Below, one piece after another: positions 16,353 to 24,572 of a stretch of 64,000 nt of DNA (the stretch's first letter is position 1; each line of letters begins with the position of its first letter). Under the pieces are notes generated by a model. The model was not told the origin of the DNA. It ran no database searches and saw only the letters and a list, made by a program, of their open reading frames with translations. Source of the stretch: Claveliimonas bilis (GTDB lineage: Bacteria; Bacillota; Clostridia; Lachnospirales; Lachnospiraceae); the NCBI RefSeq assembly GCF_020892095.1, contig NZ_AP024845.1:310001-374000 (forward strand). The letters run 5' to 3'. The position numbers and the translations under genes were made by a program.

Positions 16353-16975
16353 TGACAAAGGTCTCCTCCCATACATTCGCAGCACTGGTCTGCAATACAA
16401 AGATCGCAGCATATATTTCCTGTTCCGCAGCTTCCTCCTCCCATTCCATATCCGCCGTAAGGATTACTCTGATACCTTCGGCTGTTAAATTCGATCTGAT
16501 TCAGAAGCTGCCTGTACTGTACATTATTCGGTTCCATATTGACTGCCTGAGCCGCATGATCTCTTGCGACAATATTATTTCCAAGTCCTGCATTGGCAAA
16601 GGCGCTTGCATAATACCACATAGAAGTCCGGTTTGGCATACGATTCAAAAGATTCAGCGCTTCCTGATATCTCCTGTTATTGATAAAATTAATGACCGCC
16701 TGCATCTCCACATCCTGATCGCCGGATGACTGTTGCTGATATCTTCCATAATTATAAGAATTGGATGTCTGTCCTCCGCCTGTTGACCTCTGGCGCATAA
16801 TCTCATCGTATGCTTCCTGTATTTCCTTGAACTTTTCTTCCGCAAGATCTGCCAGCGGATTGTCTACATTGGCATCCGGATGGTACTTTCTGCTCAAATC
16901 CCTGTAAGCTCTTTTTACCTCATCATCAGATGCATTGGGAGAAACCCCCAGAACATCATATGGATTTTTCGTCAT
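16343..16975 (-). CDS. J-domain protein with a nine-cysteine C-terminal tail
   Basis: This 210-residue protein starts with a J domain, [20 protein letters not shown] to about residue 65, including the HPD motif in [13 protein letters not shown] needed to stimulate Hsp70 ATPase. A Gly/Gln/Tyr-rich linker follows, then a helical region around residues 95-175 ([33 protein letters not shown]) that looks TPR-like. The last 27 residues hold nine cysteines ([19 protein letters not shown]), unlike the zinc fingers of classical DnaJ. It may be a specialised co-chaperone that binds metal through the tail; this is inference. The ATG at 16975 has AGAGGA upstream. It overlaps the DUF5685 gene by 20 bases and the membrane-protein gene by 10. 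Confidence 0.85.
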   Translation of the reverse strand: MTKNPYDVLGVSPNASDDEVKRAYRDLSRKYHPDANVDNPLADLAEEKFKEIQEAYDEIMRQRSTGGGQTSNSYNYGRYQQQSSGDQDVEMQAVINFINNRRYQEALNLLNRMPNRTSMWYYASAFANAGLGNNIVARDHAAQAVNMEPNNVQYRQLLNQIEFNSRRYQSNPYGGYGMGGGSCGTGNICCDLCIADQCCECMGGDLCQCM

Positions 16976-17825
16976 TGTTTTTTTCGTCCTCTCTTCTATC
17001 GGTTTCTTTTTCTTTCTCTTGTATACTTCGATAACGATTCCATACTCCATCATACAAAATATTTCTTAAAATGTCTATATCTAATAAACAAGGAAGTTTT
17101 TCAAATTCCGCACTGCACTCGCCCATCATCATACACAGGATGTCCCTCATCCTCTCCTCATAATCTTCCTTTTCTGAAAGTTGTTTCAACGGGTTGTATC
17201 TGCCGGCTCTTTGATCCTCCTTCAAATCCTCATAGGCATCCATGATATAAATAAATTTCCCCAAATAAAATCCCATTCTCCTCAATGTTTCTGCCCATAC
17301 ATCTTCCCGGACAGCCAGCATCTCTCCCATCATACGGCCGAAACATCCTGCCGTTCTGTCAATATCAGCGCTGCTCTCTCTTTCCAGGGCTGAAAGTTCT
17401 TTCAATTCTTTTTCAAAGACACGGCTCTGTCTCTCATAAATATGAGAGAGTTTTTCCTTTTTGGACTGCAGCAGTTTTGTTCCAATCAGACTTTTTTTCT
17501 TTCTGTCATCTTCCCAATCGTCTTTTAAATGATAGTAAGACATCAAAATATTCATATCTGCACAGTATCCTGTCATTTCATTCAAAAGCATTTTCTGCCT
17601 TTTGACCGGATGTACTTTACAGCGATGCTCTTCCTGAATATTCGGGCTCTCATACAGGGAATGCAAAAAGATCAGCACAAAAGTCATATCATATGTAAGC
17701 GTCATCTGCCCCATAGCTCCATATTTCTTTTTCAGTTCCTGACACAGTCCGCAGTAATATGCTTTATATCTTCTGAAGTCCTTCATTTTGAGCTCCGGCT
17801 CATAAATTCTTATATATCCAAACAT
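16956..17825 (-). CDS. DUF5685-type protein with isoprenoid-synthase-like aspartate motifs
   Basis: This 289-residue protein starts [17 protein letters not shown] and has [16 protein letters not shown], hallmarks of the family Pfam calls DUF5685, which has no assigned function. Two acidic motifs stand out: [13 protein letters not shown] (about 100-112) and [21 protein letters not shown] (about 205-225). Their order, spacing and the second motif (D-x3-D...GR-Y-P) resemble those of squalene/phytoene synthases, where paired aspartates bind Mg-diphosphate. The rest is predicted helical, as in that fold. Catalysis is not shown. ATG 17825 has GGGAG upstream, while the only earlier start is a GTG within that site. 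A sigma-A promoter lies at 17867-17896. Confidence 0.75.
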   Translation of the reverse strand: MFGYIRIYEPELKMKDFRRYKAYYCGLCQELKKKYGAMGQMTLTYDMTFVLIFLHSLYESPNIQEEHRCKVHPVKRQKMLLNEMTGYCADMNILMSYYHLKDDWEDDRKKKSLIGTKLLQSKKEKLSHIYERQSRVFEKELKELSALERESSADIDRTAGCFGRMMGEMLAVREDVWAETLRRMGFYLGKFIYIMDAYEDLKEDQRAGRYNPLKQLSEKEDYEERMRDILCMMMGECSAEFEKLPCLLDIDILRNILYDGVWNRYRSIQEKEKETDRREDEKNNDEKSI

Positions 17826-17866
17826 TTGCTCTCCCTGCACTTTTTATCTAAAATATTCTGCCAGTT

Positions 17867-17896
17867 ATTGTATCAGATTTCCTGTGTTTCCGTCAA
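17867..17896 (-). promoter_or_regulatory. sigma-A promoter for the DUF5685/J-domain operon
   Basis: On the minus strand -35 TTGACG (17896-17891) and -10 TACAAT (17872-17867) are 18 bases apart, 42 bases before the start codon. It is divergent from the yqeY promoter. Confidence 0.65.
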
Positions 17897-17925
17897 TTCA
17901 CCTCCCACCCCTTTTCAATATGCCC

Positions 17926-17955
17926 TTGTAAAGAAGGGGTACTCTTCGTTATAAT
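17926..17955 (+). promoter_or_regulatory. sigma-A promoter for yqeY
   Basis: -35 TTGTAA (17926-17931) and -10 TATAAT (17950-17955) are 18 bases apart, 33 bases before the yqeY ATG, with TAGGAGGA as the ribosome-binding site. Confidence 0.7.
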
Positions 17956-17987
17956 AAAAGAAAAAATTTTCTAGGAGGAATATCATC

Positions 17988-18434
17988 ATGAGCAAAATTG
18001 ATGAAGTAAGAAGCGCCATGGTACAGGCAATGAAGGCCGGTGACAAGGCGACAAAAGAAACTCTGTCCATGCTCCTTGCCGCTTTAAAAAATAAAGCAAT
18101 CGACAAACGGGCCGATCTGACTGAGGAAGAAGAAATTCAGGTTGTTATGAAGGAGATCAAACAGACAAAGGAAACTCTTGAAATGACACCGGCTGACCGC
18201 ACGGAAATCATCGAAGAATGCAAAAACAGACTGGCTGTCCTGGAACAATATGCGCCTGTCATGATGGGCGAAGATGAGATTCGCGGCATTATCACTGCAA
18301 CTCTAAAAGAGCTTGGAATCGAAACTCCCGCCTCCTCTGATAAAGGCAAGATCATGAAAACCCTTATGCCCAAAGTAAAAGGAAAGGCTGACGGAAAGCT
18401 GGTAAATGAACTGGTTGGAAGCTATATCAAATAG
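17988..18434 (+). CDS. GatB/YqeY domain-containing protein
   Basis: This 148-residue helical protein has the YqeY fold, related to the tRNA-binding tail domain of the amidotransferase subunit GatB. It shows KETLSMLLAALKNKAIDK at the start, LAVLEQYAPVMM in the middle and the GKIMKTLMPKVKGKADGK-L-N signature near the end. Free-standing YqeY proteins are often suggested to have an accessory role in tRNA amidation, but this is not proven. It has its own promoter and stands alone on the plus strand. Its TAG stop is the first part of the hairpin arm that once formed the shared terminator with prsA and is now split by the insertion sequence. Confidence 0.93.
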   Translation: MSKIDEVRSAMVQAMKAGDKATKETLSMLLAALKNKAIDKRADLTEEEEIQVVMKEIKQTKETLEMTPADRTEIIEECKNRLAVLEQYAPVMMGEDEIRGIITATLKELGIETPASSDKGKIMKTLMPKVKGKADGKLVNELVGSYIK

Positions 18435-18460
18435 TTAAAAACATAACAGGGGACGTAGTA
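18431..18460. terminator. left arm of a bidirectional terminator split by the IS
   Basis: This 30-base arm is the exact reverse complement of 20071-20100. It reads A-tract (TTAAAAACATAAC), then the GC-rich core AGGGGACGTAGTA; the other arm ends in TTTTTAACTAT. Without the IS the two arms plus one copy of the 11-base duplication would fold into a perfect hairpin serving both convergent genes (yqeY and prsA). The arm includes the yqeY stop codon. Confidence 0.85.
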
Positions 18461-18471
18461 AAGTTCAATTT
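18461..18471. repeat. left copy of the 11-bp target-site duplication
   Basis: AAGTTCAATTT at 18461-18471 is repeated in the same orientation at 20060-20070, directly outside the inverted repeats. An 11-bp duplication is within the 10-12 bp usual for IS231-like IS4-family elements. Confidence 0.9.
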
Positions 18472-18608
18472 CAATGTCATTAAGTTTAGAAAATGAGTCC
18501 TCAAAAGAAAGACAGTGTTGATATCCAAATCTACGCTGTCATTCTTTTATGCAGACCGATAAAGCAGACCGCTGTCTGCTTCAAATTCCTGTTCCGTATT
18601 TTCCCCTT

Positions 18609-19919
18609 TTATGCTATCCTATAAGTGAAATAGATCACTGCTTTTGGGGAAGGTGTTCTGGGAAAACTTCTTTCCCTTCTTATTGGGACTTTATATTTAA
18701 GCAGTAATATTTCAACATCTGGCGGCGCTGTCCCATTTGGACAGCGCCATGATTTTAAGCAGATATCTACTGCTGTACTCAGGCTGATCTGATAATCATA
18801 TTTCCAAGATGTTTTTTGGGGAAGCGAGATGTGAAACAGGATGCTTTTACAATAATTGAACATGATGACTTTTGCATACAGTTCCTGCAGGACATACTCT
18901 ATTCTTTTTGAATGAAGCGCACTGGCCCCAAGATTATATTTTAGCTGGGAAAATGCTGTCTCTATCATCCAACGCATACGGTAGAGTTCCTGGAGCATTC
19001 CAACGGGCATTTCTTCTTTGGACAGATTCGTAAAAAGGATCTCGGAAAGATCTTCGTTTACTTTCAACTTTATCACTCGTAGTTTCATCGGATATTCCGT
19101 TTGCTCTTCCGTAAAAAAGTCAAACTTTGCACCGGATCGGATCCGTTTGTAGAGTTCCGGCTGTTCTTTGGTGCCACGGCAGTGTTTTTTACAGATGACG
19201 ACAGGACATTCCACATCGAATTGTTCCTGATCGGGAATGGCTAAACTGGAAAGGATCCCCCTGTCTCCCTGCCGTCCCCGGATCACAAAATTCCATCCTT
19301 TTTCCAAGATATGTGCAAAGGTATTATAACTTTCATATCCCCGGTCGGCAGTAAGGATGACTTTGCTGGAAATTTCCGTTTGTGCCAGCATGGTAATAAG
19401 GGCGGAGTGTTCATCTTTTTCATGGACAGGCTGAAACAGGACCTGATCAAAAATACCGCTGTTTAGATGGTATAAAGCGTTTAGATGGATTGCGTTTTTC
19501 CCTTTTTGTGTGTTAGGGATCTTTCGATGGCAGAGAGGTTCTTTTTTATTTTCCGGGAAGGAGAGCTCTGAACCGTCAGCAGCAAGAAGATGATAGCCAT
19601 GGAAGTTGGAATGTTTGGGGAGAGAGGCCGTAAAAACAGAAAAGAGGACTTTCATAGTATTGGGCTTGAGTTTGCCGCGCTGTTGCAGCATGGCGGAAGA
19701 GGTAGGAAGATCCGGGCGATAGGAGAAAAAGTCCAAAAGTTCCTTATCCAAAGACTTAGCGCCTAAAGAAAGAAGGAAACGTAAGGTATCAAAAAAGGAA
19801 ATTTTTCTGGAACGGGAAAAATCTTTTCCGGGACGTTTTACATAAGAATCAGAACTACGGGACATTTTTTTCATAATGTGTATTAATTTTTGTTTTGTGA
19901 TAAGGGAATAATCAGCCAT
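18609..19919 (-). CDS. IS4-family DDE transposase
   Basis: This 436-residue DDE transposase catalyses movement of the surrounding element. The first catalytic Asp lies in YHLLAADGSELSF, the second in VILTADRGYESYNTF, and the Glu in YRMRWMIETAFSQLKYNLG, which matches the IS4-family Y-(2)-R-(3)-E-(6)-K signature. The reading frame is intact. The ATG at 19919 (MADYSLITKQKL) has GGAGG 8 bases upstream; an in-frame start 21 codons earlier has no comparable site. The gene fills most of the element and reads leftward. Confidence 0.95.
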   Translation of the reverse strand: MADYSLITKQKLIHIMKKMSRSSDSYVKRPGKDFSRSRKISFFDTLRFLLSLGAKSLDKELLDFFSYRPDLPTSSAMLQQRGKLKPNTMKVLFSVFTASLPKHSNFHGYHLLAADGSELSFPENKKEPLCHRKIPNTQKGKNAIHLNALYHLNSGIFDQVLFQPVHEKDEHSALITMLAQTEISSKVILTADRGYESYNTFAHILEKGWNFVIRGRQGDRGILSSLAIPDQEQFDVECPVVICKKHCRGTKEQPELYKRIRSGAKFDFFTEEQTEYPMKLRVIKLKVNEDLSEILFTNLSKEEMPVGMLQELYRMRWMIETAFSQLKYNLGASALHSKRIEYVLQELYAKVIMFNYCKSILFHISLPQKTSWKYDYQISLSTAVDICLKSWRCPNGTAPPDVEILLLKYKVPIRRERSFPRTPSPKAVIYFTYRIA

Positions 19920-19995
19920 TTGAAACCTCCAAAAAAGTATATATTCAAATGGCTTCGCCACAAATTTTGTATGATTTGTCAAGTGTTTTCATCAA

Positions 19996-20028
19996 AAAAG
20001 CATGGAATATTTCTTGTTCCATGCTTTT
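19996..20028 (-). terminator. hairpin in the IS leader upstream of the transposase
   Basis: Arms 19996-20007 (AAAAGCATGGAA) and 20017-20028 are exact complements; on the minus strand a run of T follows. It lies between the right IS end and the transposase start, where it would stop or fold transcripts entering from outside. Such protection against outside transcription is known for several IS. Confidence 0.65.
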
Positions 20029-20059
20029 CGAATCTTAATTTCTAAACTTAATGACATTG

Positions 20060-20070
20060 AAGTTCAATTT
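20060..20070. repeat. right copy of the 11-bp target-site duplication
   Basis: AAGTTCAATTT, identical and in the same orientation as 18461-18471. It would have been the loop of the original terminator hairpin. Confidence 0.9.
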
Positions 20071-20100
20071 TACTACGTCCCCTGTTATGTTTTTAACTAT
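20071..20100. terminator. right arm of the bidirectional terminator split by the IS
   Basis: Exact reverse complement of 18431-18460. It includes the TAG stop of the prsA-like gene (20097-20099). The two arms are now about 1.6 kb apart, so efficient hairpin formation is doubtful and read-through in both directions may have increased. Confidence 0.85.
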
Positions 20101-21161
20101 TCTGTTTCCTCTGCCTGATCGTCTGTCTGCACTTCGTCTGCATACGGATCTGTCTCGTCCTGCTTCATTGTCACACTCAATTTATTGAAGTCTACCTTAT
20201 CCCAAACGCGGTTATTAACATCAATCTTGGCGTCATCCCGCCATTCCGATATGGTATCGTCCAAAAGCTTCTGCTGCCGCTCCTGCACAATTTCTGTCTT
20301 CTTCGTATCTGTGGCTTCCCGGTCAAAAAGGCTGGTCACTCTGGCCACATAATAGCCTCCTGTACTCTCCACTACTCCTGTAGTACCGCCTTCCTCCAGC
20401 TTATCCATTTCAGCCACCAGCTCTTCCGGATATCCGGTAGATTCTGAATCAAAAGTTCCTTCCACAGCTTCATATCCCTGCTGTGACGCATAAGCAGAAA
20501 AATCTGAGGCGCCTGCTGCTCCTGCTGCAAATTCCTCTGCCTGTGTTTTCAATTCTGCCTTCTCCTCATCCGTCATCTCGCTGGAATTTCCTTCTTCATC
20601 TGTTGTGGTAAAACTGAACGTCACATACTGCATTTTCTTCTGAGCTGCCTCTTCATCAGAAACTTCTGTATCCGCCCCTGCCATCACTGCATCCTGCACT
20701 TTCTTCTGGATCGTCATAAGTTCCAGTATACGCTCTACGGTATCTGTATTTCCCGATACTTTTTCCTTCTCTTCAAGACCGTTATTTTCATCGAACTGCT
20801 TTGCCGCCTCTTTGATGGAATTTTCTTCCTCCTCCGTCAAAGCAATATCATAATCTCCCATATGATCTTCCATCAGATACATATTCTCTAAAGATTCCAG
20901 AACAGAATCCTTCACTGTATCCTCATAGGATTCCCCATCTGAAGATCCCTCGCTGTTCCACATATCATCGCCCAAATACCCTGCATAATATGTCTCATAC
21001 TGCGCCTGTGTGTACCGCGCCAGAAAATTGGCAAGATCTGCCGTGATCTCTTTATCATCTACAGTCACTACCACATCACTGCCGTCAAAACTTCCGCAGC
21101 CGGACAGAGATGCCGCCGCCAGCACCCCTGCCAGCAGACAGATAACTGCTCTTTTTTTCAT
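20097..21161 (-). CDS. PrsA/SurA-like peptidyl-prolyl isomerase lipoprotein
   Basis: This 354-residue exported foldase has a lipoprotein signal: basic MKKR, a hydrophobic stretch and the lipobox LSGC at residues 19-22. A SurA/PrsA N-like helical region follows, and a degenerate parvulin domain lies around 170-290 (MQYVTFSFTTTDEEGN; the LEEGGTTGVVESTGGYYVARV segment is parvulin-like). The tail is strongly acidic. The family assists folding of secreted proteins at the outer face of the membrane. ATG 21161 follows GGAGGG. The gene ends at the split terminator and lies 53 bases downstream of mfd. Confidence 0.85.
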   Translation of the reverse strand: MKKRAVICLLAGVLAAASLSGCGSFDGSDVVVTVDDKEITADLANFLARYTQAQYETYYAGYLGDDMWNSEGSSDGESYEDTVKDSVLESLENMYLMEDHMGDYDIALTEEEENSIKEAAKQFDENNGLEEKEKVSGNTDTVERILELMTIQKKVQDAVMAGADTEVSDEEAAQKKMQYVTFSFTTTDEEGNSSEMTDEEKAELKTQAEEFAAGAAGASDFSAYASQQGYEAVEGTFDSESTGYPEELVAEMDKLEEGGTTGVVESTGGYYVARVTSLFDREATDTKKTEIVQERQQKLLDDTISEWRDDAKIDVNNRVWDKVDFNKLSVTMKQDETDPYADEVQTDDQAEETE

Positions 21162-21214
21162 GGTTTTTACACCCTCCTTCGTATTGCTGACTCTGTCATT
21201 ATACCGTTTTTCTT

Positions 21215-24200
21215 CTATTCAAGCAATCCTTGCATGGAAATTAACACATTTTTCACTACTTCCAGAATATCTTCGTCTTTCTCCTTCTTATTAAAGCCCT
21301 TTTTCTGATAAATAAAACACGGTGTTTCTTCCGCCCGGAAAACGAGACTTCCCTTATAGCTTTCCAGCATAGCCGGAATCCTGGCCGGGTTTACCCTGGC
21401 CTTCTCGTACATCGTAAAAATATACTGCTCTCCCTTTTGTTCTACTGCTGTAACGTAAACCTGGTGAGCCATCGCTTTCAGATTTGCGATCTTAAGAAGC
21501 TGCTGCACCTTTTTTGGTATATCTCCAAACCGGTCGATCAGTTCTTCCAACATGTCTTCCATCTCTTCTTCATTCTCAATAGCAGCAATCCTCTTATAAA
21601 CATCCAGCTTCTGATATTCATTGGGAATGTAGGATTCCGGAATATAGGCATCCACATTGAGATCTATCGTCGTTGTGTAAGTCTCTTCCTCCATCTCTCC
21701 TTTCAAATGTTTCACTGCTTCATTCAACATTTTACAATAGAGATCATATCCTACCGCTTCCATGTGACCGTGCTGTTCTGCTCCCAGAAGATTTCCGGCA
21801 CCCCGGATTTCCAAATCCCGCATGGCAATCCGGAATCCGGATCCAAGGTCCGTAAACTCCCGGATAGCGGACAATCGCTTCTCGGCCACTTCTTTGAGCA
21901 TTTTGTCTTTCCGGTAAAGGAGGAAAGCATAAGCCATCCGATTGGAACGCCCGACTCTGCCGCGAAGCTGGTACAGCTGGGAAAGTCCCAGCCTGTCAGC
22001 ATCATGGATGATCATCGTATTGACATTGGAAATGTCAAGTCCCGTTTCAATAATTGTTGTAGAGACAAGAACATCAATCTCCCGGTTAATAAAAGCATAC
22101 ATGATCTTTTCCAGTTCATGTTCCCTCATCTGCCCGTGAGCAAAAGCAACGGAAACTTCCGGCACAAGCCTTTGTATTCTTGCCGTCACCTCGGCAATAT
22201 CTTCCACGCGGTTGTAGACATAGTATACCTGCCCCTGCCGGGCACATTCCCTCTCTATGGCCTCCCGTATCATTTCTTCATTGTATTCCATGACATAGGT
22301 CTGTATAGGCATTCTCTCCTGCGGAGCTTCCTCCAGAACGCTCATATCCCGGATTCCGATGAGGCTCATATGGAGAGTACGGGGAATCGGCGTTGCCGTC
22401 AAAGTCAGAACATCCACATTTTCTTTCAGCTTTTTAATCTTTTCCTTATGTTGTACGCCGAATCTTTGTTCCTCATCAATAATCAGAAGTCCCAGATCCT
22501 TGTATTTTAAATCGTCGCTCAGAACCCTGTGAGTACCGATCACAATGTCAACAAGGCCTCTTTTCGTATCTTCTATGGTTTTTTTCTGCTGAGCCGGAGT
22601 TCGGAAACGGCACATGAGATCTACACGGACCGGAAATTCTTTCATCCTCTGCAAAAACGTATTGTAATGCTGCTGTGCAAGAATCGTTGTCGGCACCAGA
22701 TAGACAACCTGTTTATTTTCCTGTACAGCTTTGAAGGCGGCACGAATAGCGATTTCGGTTTTCCCGTATCCTACATCTCCACAGATCAGACGGTCCATGA
22801 TCTTATGGCTTTCCATGTCTTTTTTTACCGCCTCAATAGCCAGAAGCTGATCTTCTGTCTCTTCAAAAGGGAACATCTCCTCAAATTCTTTTTGCCAGAC
22901 GGTATCTTCTCCGTAAACATAGCCTTCCTTTTCCTGTCTTGCCGCATACAGCTGCACCAAATCTCTTGCAATTTCTCTTACCGCTCCCCGGACCCTTGTT
23001 TTTGTCTTGGTCCACTCCTGAGTACCAAGGCGATTCAGTTTCGGCTTCTTGGCGTCTGCACTGGCATATTTCTGGATCAGATCAAGCTGGGTAGCCGGAA
23101 TATAAAGATTGCCTCCCTTTGCATAGGAAATCTTCATATAATCCTTGGCTACTTTATCTACCACAATCTTTTCAATTCCCTGATAAATTCCAAGTCCATG
23201 ATTCTCATGGACAACATAATCTCCTGGCTTAAGCTCTGAAAAACTTTGGATCTTCCGTCCTTCATAGGATTTTCTTTTCTTTTTCTTTCTGACCTTTCCA
23301 AAAATATCCGTCTCGGAAATGACCTGAAATTTCAGCATAGGGTATTCATAGCCTTCCGCCACATGGCCGTAAGCTGTCATGATTTCCCCCGGAAGTACCT
23401 GCCGATCCATTTCATCACTGTAAAAGCTGCTTAAGTTATAATCACGCAGATCCTCGGCAAGACGTTTCGCCCGTGTTCTGGAACCGGAAAGAAGCACAAC
23501 TTTGTACCCTTCCCTTTTCAGTCTCTTCAGATCTCTTGTCAGCATTTCAAAACTGTTATTGTAGGGATTGATCCCTTTTGTCTGTATATGATATTTAGCC
23601 CGTACCTTAAACTGAGGACACTTTGTATCAAGAGAACAGAAACCGATACTGCAGCGGCGGTTTATTTTTTCCGTAATTTTTTCAGTATGGTAAAGCTGCA
23701 TCTCCCTGTCGCTGACCTCATACCCGCTCTCCAGTCGTTTCGCCTGTGCTTCTACGAACTCCTCTTCTACTGCTTTCCCTTTTTCCAAAAGTCTGGCCGG
23801 CTCGTCCAGAAAAATCAACGTTCCCTTTTTTGGGAAATAATCCAGAAAAGATACACTTTCGGCTGTCTCCTTTTCCATATCCTCTGTTGGATAAATACAG
23901 ACAGATTCCAGATTTTCAATGGAACGCTGACTTTCCACATCAAAGGTCCGAATAGAATCTACTTCATCATCCCACAGTTCAATCCGGACCGGAAGCTCCT
24001 CTGTCAGCGGATAAATATCCAGGATCCCCCCTCTCACTGCAAACTGTCCGGGGCCTTCCACCTGCTCTTCCCTGTCGTATCCATTAGCCGCAAGAGCCTT
24101 TTGAATCTCCGGAAAATCTATGATTTCGCCGTTTTTAATCTCCAGTACTTTTCCCTGTATAACTTCTCTTGACTGCAGAACGTCCATAAATCCGTCAAAA

Positions 24201-24553
24201 CTGGTTACAACCGTAATGTTCTTCTGTTCCAGGATTGCCTGTATCACTGTCATTCGCTGGCGCATCAGCTCCTTACTGCGGATATCCGCCTGGTAAAAAA
24301 GAAAATCCTTTGCCGGATACAGATATATGTTTCCATCCAGGAACCGGTATTCCTCATAAATCTGCTTTGCCTTTGATTCACTGGAACAAGCGATGACTTT
24401 ATAATCACAGCCATCGCCAAGCGCATACATCAGATGAGTTTTCTGAGAATTGACGCAGCCCGATATCTGCAGCATTCCCGGTTCTTTCTCTCTCTGTTTC
24501 CATATTTCTTCAAATTCCGCCAGTTCATGCAGGGGCCCTGTCAAGGCTTCCAT
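21215..24553 (-). CDS. mfd: transcription-repair coupling factor
   Basis: Mfd removes RNA polymerase stalled at DNA damage and recruits UvrA. The order is UvrB-like N-terminal domains (to about 330), the RNA-polymerase-binding domain with GDYVVHENHGLGIYQGI (near 480), then a RecG-like helicase with CGDVGYGKTEIAIRAAFKA (Walker A), IDEEQRFGVQHKEKIK (DEEQ box), TATPIPRTLHMSL, STTIIETGLDI and QLYQLRGRVGRS, and the C-terminal TRCF domain. The ATG at 24553 (MEALTGPLHELAEF, 1112 residues) is chosen because it carries a good ribosome-binding site and lies 19 bases after the pth stop; a longer frame would run through the end of pth. Confidence 0.97.
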   Translation of the reverse strand: MEALTGPLHELAEFEEIWKQREKEPGMLQISGCVNSQKTHLMYALGDGCDYKVIACSSESKAKQIYEEYRFLDGNIYLYPAKDFLFYQADIRSKELMRQRMTVIQAILEQKNITVVTSFDGFMDVLQSREVIQGKVLEIKNGEIIDFPEIQKALAANGYDREEQVEGPGQFAVRGGILDIYPLTEELPVRIELWDDEVDSIRTFDVESQRSIENLESVCIYPTEDMEKETAESVSFLDYFPKKGTLIFLDEPARLLEKGKAVEEEFVEAQAKRLESGYEVSDREMQLYHTEKITEKINRRCSIGFCSLDTKCPQFKVRAKYHIQTKGINPYNNSFEMLTRDLKRLKREGYKVVLLSGSRTRAKRLAEDLRDYNLSSFYSDEMDRQVLPGEIMTAYGHVAEGYEYPMLKFQVISETDIFGKVRKKKKRKSYEGRKIQSFSELKPGDYVVHENHGLGIYQGIEKIVVDKVAKDYMKISYAKGGNLYIPATQLDLIQKYASADAKKPKLNRLGTQEWTKTKTRVRGAVREIARDLVQLYAARQEKEGYVYGEDTVWQKEFEEMFPFEETEDQLLAIEAVKKDMESHKIMDRLICGDVGYGKTEIAIRAAFKAVQENKQVVYLVPTTILAQQHYNTFLQRMKEFPVRVDLMCRFRTPAQQKKTIEDTKRGLVDIVIGTHRVLSDDLKYKDLGLLIIDEEQRFGVQHKEKIKKLKENVDVLTLTATPIPRTLHMSLIGIRDMSVLEEAPQERMPIQTYVMEYNEEMIREAIERECARQGQVYYVYNRVEDIAEVTARIQRLVPEVSVAFAHGQMREHELEKIMYAFINREIDVLVSTTIIETGLDISNVNTMIIHDADRLGLSQLYQLRGRVGRSNRMAYAFLLYRKDKMLKEVAEKRLSAIREFTDLGSGFRIAMRDLEIRGAGNLLGAEQHGHMEAVGYDLYCKMLNEAVKHLKGEMEEETYTTTIDLNVDAYIPESYIPNEYQKLDVYKRIAAIENEEEMEDMLEELIDRFGDIPKKVQQLLKIANLKAMAHQVYVTAVEQKGEQYIFTMYEKARVNPARIPAMLESYKGSLVFRAEETPCFIYQKKGFNKKEKDEDILEVVKNVLISMQGLLE

Positions 24554-24572
24554 AATCCTTTCTCTCCTATTC

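Larger units (their letters stand above)
18472..20059 (-). mobile_element. complete IS4-family (IS231-like) insertion sequence
   Basis: The element is 1588 bp. Terminal inverted repeats of 21 bp are perfect: 18472-18492 reads CAATGTCATTAAGTTTAGAA plus A, and 20039-20059 is its exact complement. It is flanked by an 11-bp direct duplication. It carries one intact transposase gene on the minus strand and a hairpin upstream of that gene. The intact gene, perfect ends and perfect duplication point to recent insertion. Size, duplication length and transposase type fit the IS231 group. It lies exactly in the loop of a pre-existing hairpin, so neither flanking gene is broken. Confidence 0.93.

Noticed and set aside
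18431-18492. First reading of the IS ends as a 60-bp inverted repeat beginning at the stop codons of both flanking genes
   Set aside because: An internal 11-bp segment is in direct, not inverted, orientation at both ends. It is the target duplication, so the IS proper starts at 18472 and the outer arms are host terminator.
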